Of a DNA stretch of 5,620 bases, positions 1-5,620 are shown piece after piece. The notes under the pieces were generated by a model, which was not told the DNA's origin, ran no database searches, and saw only the letters and a program-made list of their open reading frames with translations. The stretch spans positions 1 to 5,620 of the forward strand of contig VGXJ01000124.1 in assembly GCA_016873375.1 (NCBI GenBank). The letters run 5' to 3'. The translations under genes were made by a program, and so were the position numbers. This stretch comes from Phycisphaerae bacterium. Its GTDB lineage: Bacteria; Planctomycetota; Phycisphaerae; Phycisphaerales; SM1A02. Numbering within the stretch: the stretch's first letter is position 1; each line of letters starts with the position of its first letter.

Positions 1-1251
1 GGCGACCAGTGGCAGGAAGAGCGCCAGCACGATCGTGCCGACGATGCCACCGAGGATGACCACCATGAACGGTTCCAGCAGGCTGAGGAGACTCGCCACC
101 GCAACATCGACTTCTTCGTCGTAGTTGTCGGCGATCTTCATGAGCATCAGGTCAAGGTCCCCGGTTTCCTCGCCGACATCGATCATGTTGACCACGATTG
201 AGTCGCAGACCTTGCTCTCGCGCAGCGGGCCCGCGAAGCTCTCGCCTTCCCTGATCGAGTCGTGGACCTTGGTCAGGGCCTTCTCGTAGATGTAGTTCCC
301 GCTCGTATCACGAGTGATCAGGATCGCCTCGAGGATCGGCACGCCCGCTGCGACCAGCGTGCCCAGCGTCCTGGTGAAGCGTGCGACCGCGGTCTTCTTG
401 ATCAAGGTCCCGATCACCGGGAGCTTTGCTGCGATGATGTCGGTGCCCGCCTTGCCGAACTGCGTCTTCCGGAGCAGCTTGAAGAACATGAAGACCAGCA
501 CCGGGCTGAAGATGATCCACACCACCCCGGGCACCTGCTGGCCCGGCTCCTGCCCCGCGACCCACTTACTCGCGTTGATCAGGAAGATCGTCAGGCCCGG
601 GAGCTTCACATCGAAGTCGTTGAAGATCTCCTGGAACTTGGGAATGACGAAGTACATGATCCCGGTCACGATCGCGACGGCGATCGAGATGACGACCGCC
701 GGATAGATCATGGCGCCCTTGATGCGCCGCTTCAGGCGCTCGCCCTTCTCCATGAACTCCGCCAGGCGCTGGAGGATGACGTCGAGCACGCCGCCGACCT
801 CGCCGGCAGCCACCATCTTGACATAGAGCCGGCTGAACACCTTCTGGTGCTTGCCCATGGCGTTGGAGAGCGTCTCGCCGCTCATGACGTCCTCGCAGAC
901 ATCCGAGAGCGTGCGCTTGAGCTTGCCAGGCTTCTGCTGCATCTCAAGGATCTGGAGGCTGCGTAGGAGCGGGAGGCCTGCATCCTGCAGCGTGCTCAGC
1001 TGGCGCGTGAAGAGCGTGAGGTTCTTCGTGCTGACCCCGCCGAGCGACAAGCTGAAGCCCTTCTTCTTCTTCTTGCCCGCTGCCTCGGTGGCGGTGGTCG
1101 GGCCACCCTTGGTCTTCTGCTCGCGGACGCTGGTCGGGAAAACGCCCTGCTGGCGCAGCTGCGCGAGCGCATCGTCGGAGGTCTTCGCCTCCAGCGTGCC
1201 CTTGGCCTGCTTGCCCTGTGGGGTCATGGCTTCGTACGCAAAGGTCGGCAT
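1..1251 (-). CDS. pilC: PilC/GspF inner-membrane platform protein, 3' end outside window
   Basis: This is a type IV pilus / type II secretion platform protein, the inner-membrane partner on which PilB and PilT act. The 417 visible residues start MPTFAYEAMTPQGKQAKG, the usual F-protein opening, and end in ALFLPLVA at the left edge. Family members normally end within roughly ten residues of that motif, so almost the whole protein is present. Two T2SF repeats are seen: the first about 78-201, with FTRQLSTLQDAGLPLLRSL, AAGEVGGVLD and KGAMIYPAVV; the second about 281-404, with FTRTLGTLVAAGVPILEAI and MIDVGEETGDLDLML. Hydrophobic segments lie at about 181-204, 243-258 and 393-415, the three-helix pattern of the family. 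The linker between the N-terminal segment and the first repeat (about 43-75) is polar and contains five consecutive lysines (60-64). The start is supported by AAAGGA. It sits 43 bp after pilB and is probably in the same transcript. Confidence 0.96.
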   Translation of the reverse strand, partial: MPTFAYEAMTPQGKQAKGTLEAKTSDDALAQLRQQGVFPTSVREQKTKGGPTTATEAAGKKKKKGFSLSLGGVSTKNLTLFTRQLSTLQDAGLPLLRSLQILEMQQKPGKLKRTLSDVCEDVMSGETLSNAMGKHQKVFSRLYVKMVAAGEVGGVLDVILQRLAEFMEKGERLKRRIKGAMIYPAVVISIAVAIVTGIMYFVIPKFQEIFNDFDVKLPGLTIFLINASKWVAGQEPGQQVPGVVWIIFSPVLVFMFFKLLRKTQFGKAGTDIIAAKLPVIGTLIKKTAVARFTRTLGTLVAAGVPILEAILITRDTSGNYIYEKALTKVHDSIREGESFAGPLRESKVCDSIVVNMIDVGEETGDLDLMLMKIADNYDEEVDVAVASLLSLLEPFMVVILGGIVGTIVLALFLPLVA

Positions 1252-1257
1252 GCTCGG

Positions 1258-1263
1258 TCCTTT
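1258..1263 (-). promoter_or_regulatory. Ribosome binding site of pilC
   Basis: On the minus strand AAAGGA lies 6 nt before the ATG at 1251-1249. It supports this start, and the encoded MPTFAYEAMTPQGK is the expected PilC/GspF N-terminus. The 43-bp gap to pilB holds no terminator-like hairpin with a T-run. Confidence 0.7.
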
Positions 1264-1294
1264 CGTGCCCAGCCGCGGCGGGCCGGGACAGCTG

Positions 1295-3079
<1,785 letters not shown>

Positions 3080-3085
3080 GGGCGA

Positions 3086-3090
3086 TCCTC
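3086..3090 (-). promoter_or_regulatory. Ribosome binding site of pilB
   Basis: On the minus strand GAGGA lies 6 nt before the ATG at 3079-3077, fixing that ATG as the start. No convincing sigma-70 or sigma-54 promoter was found by eye in the 164-bp gap upstream. Confidence 0.7.
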
Positions 3091-3145
3091 GTCCGGCTTC
3101 AAGTAAGGTACGCGCTCGGGTGCCGGTAAAGCCCTGTCAGAGCGC

Positions 3146-3238
3146 AAAAAGAATCGTGACACCTTGGATCCGTCGGGGCTAGGTCATGGTCAGCCCGTCA
3201 TGGTCAGCCCGGCTACTCGCCGGAACCAAGGTGGCACG
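3146..3238 (-). terminator. Possible branched terminator or attenuator between pilT and pilB
   Basis: Two 13-bp arms (3226-3238 and 3155-3167) form an imperfect inverted repeat with 12 of 13 pairs. On the minus strand the second arm is directly followed by ATTCTTTTT (3154-3146), the order expected of an intrinsic terminator. The enclosed 58 nt is long for a terminator loop, but can itself fold into two small hairpins: CCGGC/GCCGG with a 5-nt loop (3223-3209), and GGGCT/AGCCC (3196-3192 with 3180-3176). The whole could therefore be a three-way junction. It starts 5 bp after the pilT stop and ends about 66 bp before the pilB start, so it could reduce read-through from pilT to pilB. Pairing was read by eye with no energy calculation. 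Confidence 0.35.
3184..3211. repeat. Tandem 14-bp direct duplication
   Basis: TCATGGTCAGCCCG occurs twice with no spacer and no mismatch (3184-3197 and 3198-3211). It lies inside the loop of the larger inverted repeat between pilT and pilB. It could be a simple slippage duplication or a paired protein-binding site. The sequence alone does not decide. Confidence 0.8.
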
Positions 3239-3243
3239 GAAAC

Positions 3244-4401
3244 TCAGGTTGAGTGCTCGGCGTCGAGTTCGGCACGGCCAACGGCGCCGCCTGACTTATG
3301 GACCTTGTCAGTGAGGTCACCAGGATTGCGGCACTTCTCGATCATCTCCTCCGCGTCGATCTTGCCCTCGGAGTAGAGCTTCCAAAGGTGGTCATCCAGC
3401 AGTTGCATGCCGAACTTCTTGCCAGTCTGGATGGCGCTGTCGATTCGGAAGGTCTTGTTCTCGCGGATCAGGTTCGAGATGGCGGGCGTGACCACCAGGA
3501 ACTCGTAGGCGGCCGCCCGGCCCGGCTTATCGCACCGTGCGCAGAGTACCTGGCTGATGATGGCCAGAAGGCTGGTCGACAGCTGGACGCGGACCTGTTC
3601 CTGCTGGTTGGTCGGGAAGGCGTCGATGATGCGGTTGATGGTTCCCGCCGCACCGGTCGTGTGGAGGGTGGCGAAGACCAAGTGGCCCGTTTCGGCCGCC
3701 CGGATGGCGGCCTCGATCGTCTCAAGGTCACGCATTTCGCCGACGAGGATGCAGTCGGGGTCCTGACGAAGCACGCGCCGGAGACCCTCGGCGAAGGTCG
3801 GGGTGTCGTGCCCGATCTCACGCTGGTTCACCACGGACTTCTTGTGGTAGTGGTAATACTCGATCGGGTCTTCCATCGTGACGATGTGCCGCTCGAGCGT
3901 CTGGTTGATGTAATCGATCATCGTGGCAAGCGATGTCGTCTTGCCGGAGCCGGTCGGGCCCGTGATGATGAACAGGCCACGCGGGCGACGCAGCAGGTCC
4001 TGCACCAGGGGCGGCAGCCCGATCTGCTCGAAGGTGAGCAGCTTGTTGGGGATCTGGCGCAACACCAGGCTGAGCGAACCTCGCTGGCGGAAGACGCTCA
4101 CACGGAAGCGGGCCTGGTCGCCGAAGGCAAAGCCGAAGTCGGTCGTCCCCTTCTCCTGCAGCTCCTGCTGGTTCTTCTCGGGGGTGATGCTCTTCATGAG
4201 CGCCACGGTGTCATCGGGTTCGAGCACCTTGGTCGCGAGGTTGCGCAAGCGGCCATGTAAGCGCAGGGTCGGGGGGCGACCGATGCTGCAGTGGACATCG
4301 CTCGCGCCCTGCCGGATGCAGGTGTCGAGAATTCGGTCGATCTGGATCGAGCTTGTGTTGCCGAGCCCGCCGGCCTTGGTGGTTTCTTCGCCGCCTGACA
4401 T
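3244..4401 (-). CDS. pilT: PilT retraction ATPase of type IV pili
   Basis: This 385-residue protein is a PilT-type twitching motility ATPase, a cytoplasmic hexamer that drives pilus disassembly and retraction. It opens with a short Gly/Thr-rich leader, then a PAS-like N-terminal domain containing QGASDVHCSIGRPPTLRLHG (31-50). The core shows Walker A GPTGSGKT (148-155), Asp box TMEDPIEYY (175-183), Walker B CILVGEMRD (217-225) and His box TGHLVFATLHTT (238-249). The diagnostic PilT motif AISNLIRE (307-314; classical form AIRNLIRE) and the downstream GMQLLDDHL (331-339) separate it from PilB/GspE. All catalytic residues are present. A CARC pair at 287-290 sits where many PilT proteins have none. 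The tail after about residue 355 is polar and makes it somewhat longer than typical PilT (about 345-370 residues). The ATG at 4401 is supported by AAGGAG. It lies between two PilB-type ATPase genes, 50 bp after one and 164 bp before the other. Confidence 0.97.
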   Translation of the reverse strand: MSGGEETTKAGGLGNTSSIQIDRILDTCIRQGASDVHCSIGRPPTLRLHGRLRNLATKVLEPDDTVALMKSITPEKNQQELQEKGTTDFGFAFGDQARFRVSVFRQRGSLSLVLRQIPNKLLTFEQIGLPPLVQDLLRRPRGLFIITGPTGSGKTTSLATMIDYINQTLERHIVTMEDPIEYYHYHKKSVVNQREIGHDTPTFAEGLRRVLRQDPDCILVGEMRDLETIEAAIRAAETGHLVFATLHTTGAAGTINRIIDAFPTNQQEQVRVQLSTSLLAIISQVLCARCDKPGRAAAYEFLVVTPAISNLIRENKTFRIDSAIQTGKKFGMQLLDDHLWKLYSEGKIDAEEMIEKCRNPGDLTDKVHKSGGAVGRAELDAEHST

Positions 4402-4411
4402 GACTGGTCTG

Positions 4412-4417
4412 CTCCTT
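4412..4417 (-). promoter_or_regulatory. Ribosome binding site of pilT
   Basis: On the minus strand AAGGAG lies 10 nt before the ATG at 4401-4399. It supports that ATG as the PilT start. The spacing is slightly long but workable. The rest of the 50-bp gap to the upstream ATPase gene shows no terminator or clear promoter, which fits co-transcription. Confidence 0.7.
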
Positions 4418-4451
4418 CGTCTGTGGGTTCAGCTGATCTGTCGCAGGCGAC

Positions 4452-5620
<1,169 letters not shown>

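Noticed and set aside
262..966. 234-codon open frame on the plus strand
   Set aside because: It is antisense to pilC. The composition, rich in His, Asp, Arg and Leu, mirrors the complement of pilC codons and shows no domain.
3091..3150. Sigma-70 or sigma-54 promoter upstream of pilB
   Set aside because: Loose matches such as TTTACC with TACCTT have the wrong spacing (14 nt), and no GG/GC pair with sigma-54 spacing was found on the minus strand. Too weak to report.
3176..3204. Leader peptides starting at the ATGA within each 14-bp repeat (minus strand)
   Set aside because: The frames are only M-T-G-stop and M-T-stop and have no ribosome binding site before them.
3155..3238. Miniature transposon with 13-bp terminal inverted repeats
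   Set aside because: The flanks (GAAT on one side, GAAA then C on the other) do not form a clear target duplication, there is no other copy in the window, and the T-run after one arm fits a terminator better.
3298..4260. 320-codon open frame on the plus strand
   Set aside because: It lies wholly antisense to pilT and has a low-complexity Asp/Leu/Val/Arg-rich translation typical of an antisense shadow.

Overview
The window carries four co-directional genes of a type IV pilus / type II secretion-like motor, all on the minus strand, so the biological order runs from the right edge to the left: a GspE/PilB-type ATPase (5' end outside the window), a PilT retraction-type ATPase, a second, complete GspE/PilB-type ATPase with a degenerate MshEN-like N-terminal domain, and a PilC/GspF platform membrane protein cut off by the left edge within its last few residues.

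The base composition is GC-rich (about 60% by eye) and the codons are strongly GC-biased, which produces long spurious open frames on the opposite strand. Features recalled from family knowledge point to a bacterium of the Planctomycetota or a nearby PVC lineage: a pilB-like/pilT/pilB/pilC cluster, a PilT C-terminus with an AISNLIRE motif followed by FRIDSAIQTGKK, and a first ATPase with RQAPN in place of the usual RQDPD before Walker B. This lineage call is an inference from remembered sequence style, not a search result, and is of moderate confidence.

Layout in transcription order: the first ATPase occupies 5620-4452 (partial); a 50-bp gap contains the pilT ribosome binding site; pilT is 4401-3244; a 164-bp gap contains a 13-bp imperfect inverted repeat, a 14-bp tandem duplication and a T-rich run; pilB is 3079-1295; a 43-bp gap contains the pilC ribosome binding site; pilC is 1251-1. 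The two short gaps suggest co-transcription of each flanking pair. The larger pilT-pilB gap is the only place with notable noncoding structure and may be a terminator or attenuator splitting the cluster into two expression units.

Functionally, the PilB-type ATPases would power pilin polymerisation through the PilC platform in the inner membrane, and PilT would power depolymerisation. No pilin, secretin, prepilin peptidase or PilM/N/O genes lie in the window. The protein families are all well known. The least ordinary signals are the structured pilT-pilB intergenic region, the altered cysteine motif of the first ATPase, and the elongated, degenerate MshEN-like repeat of PilB.
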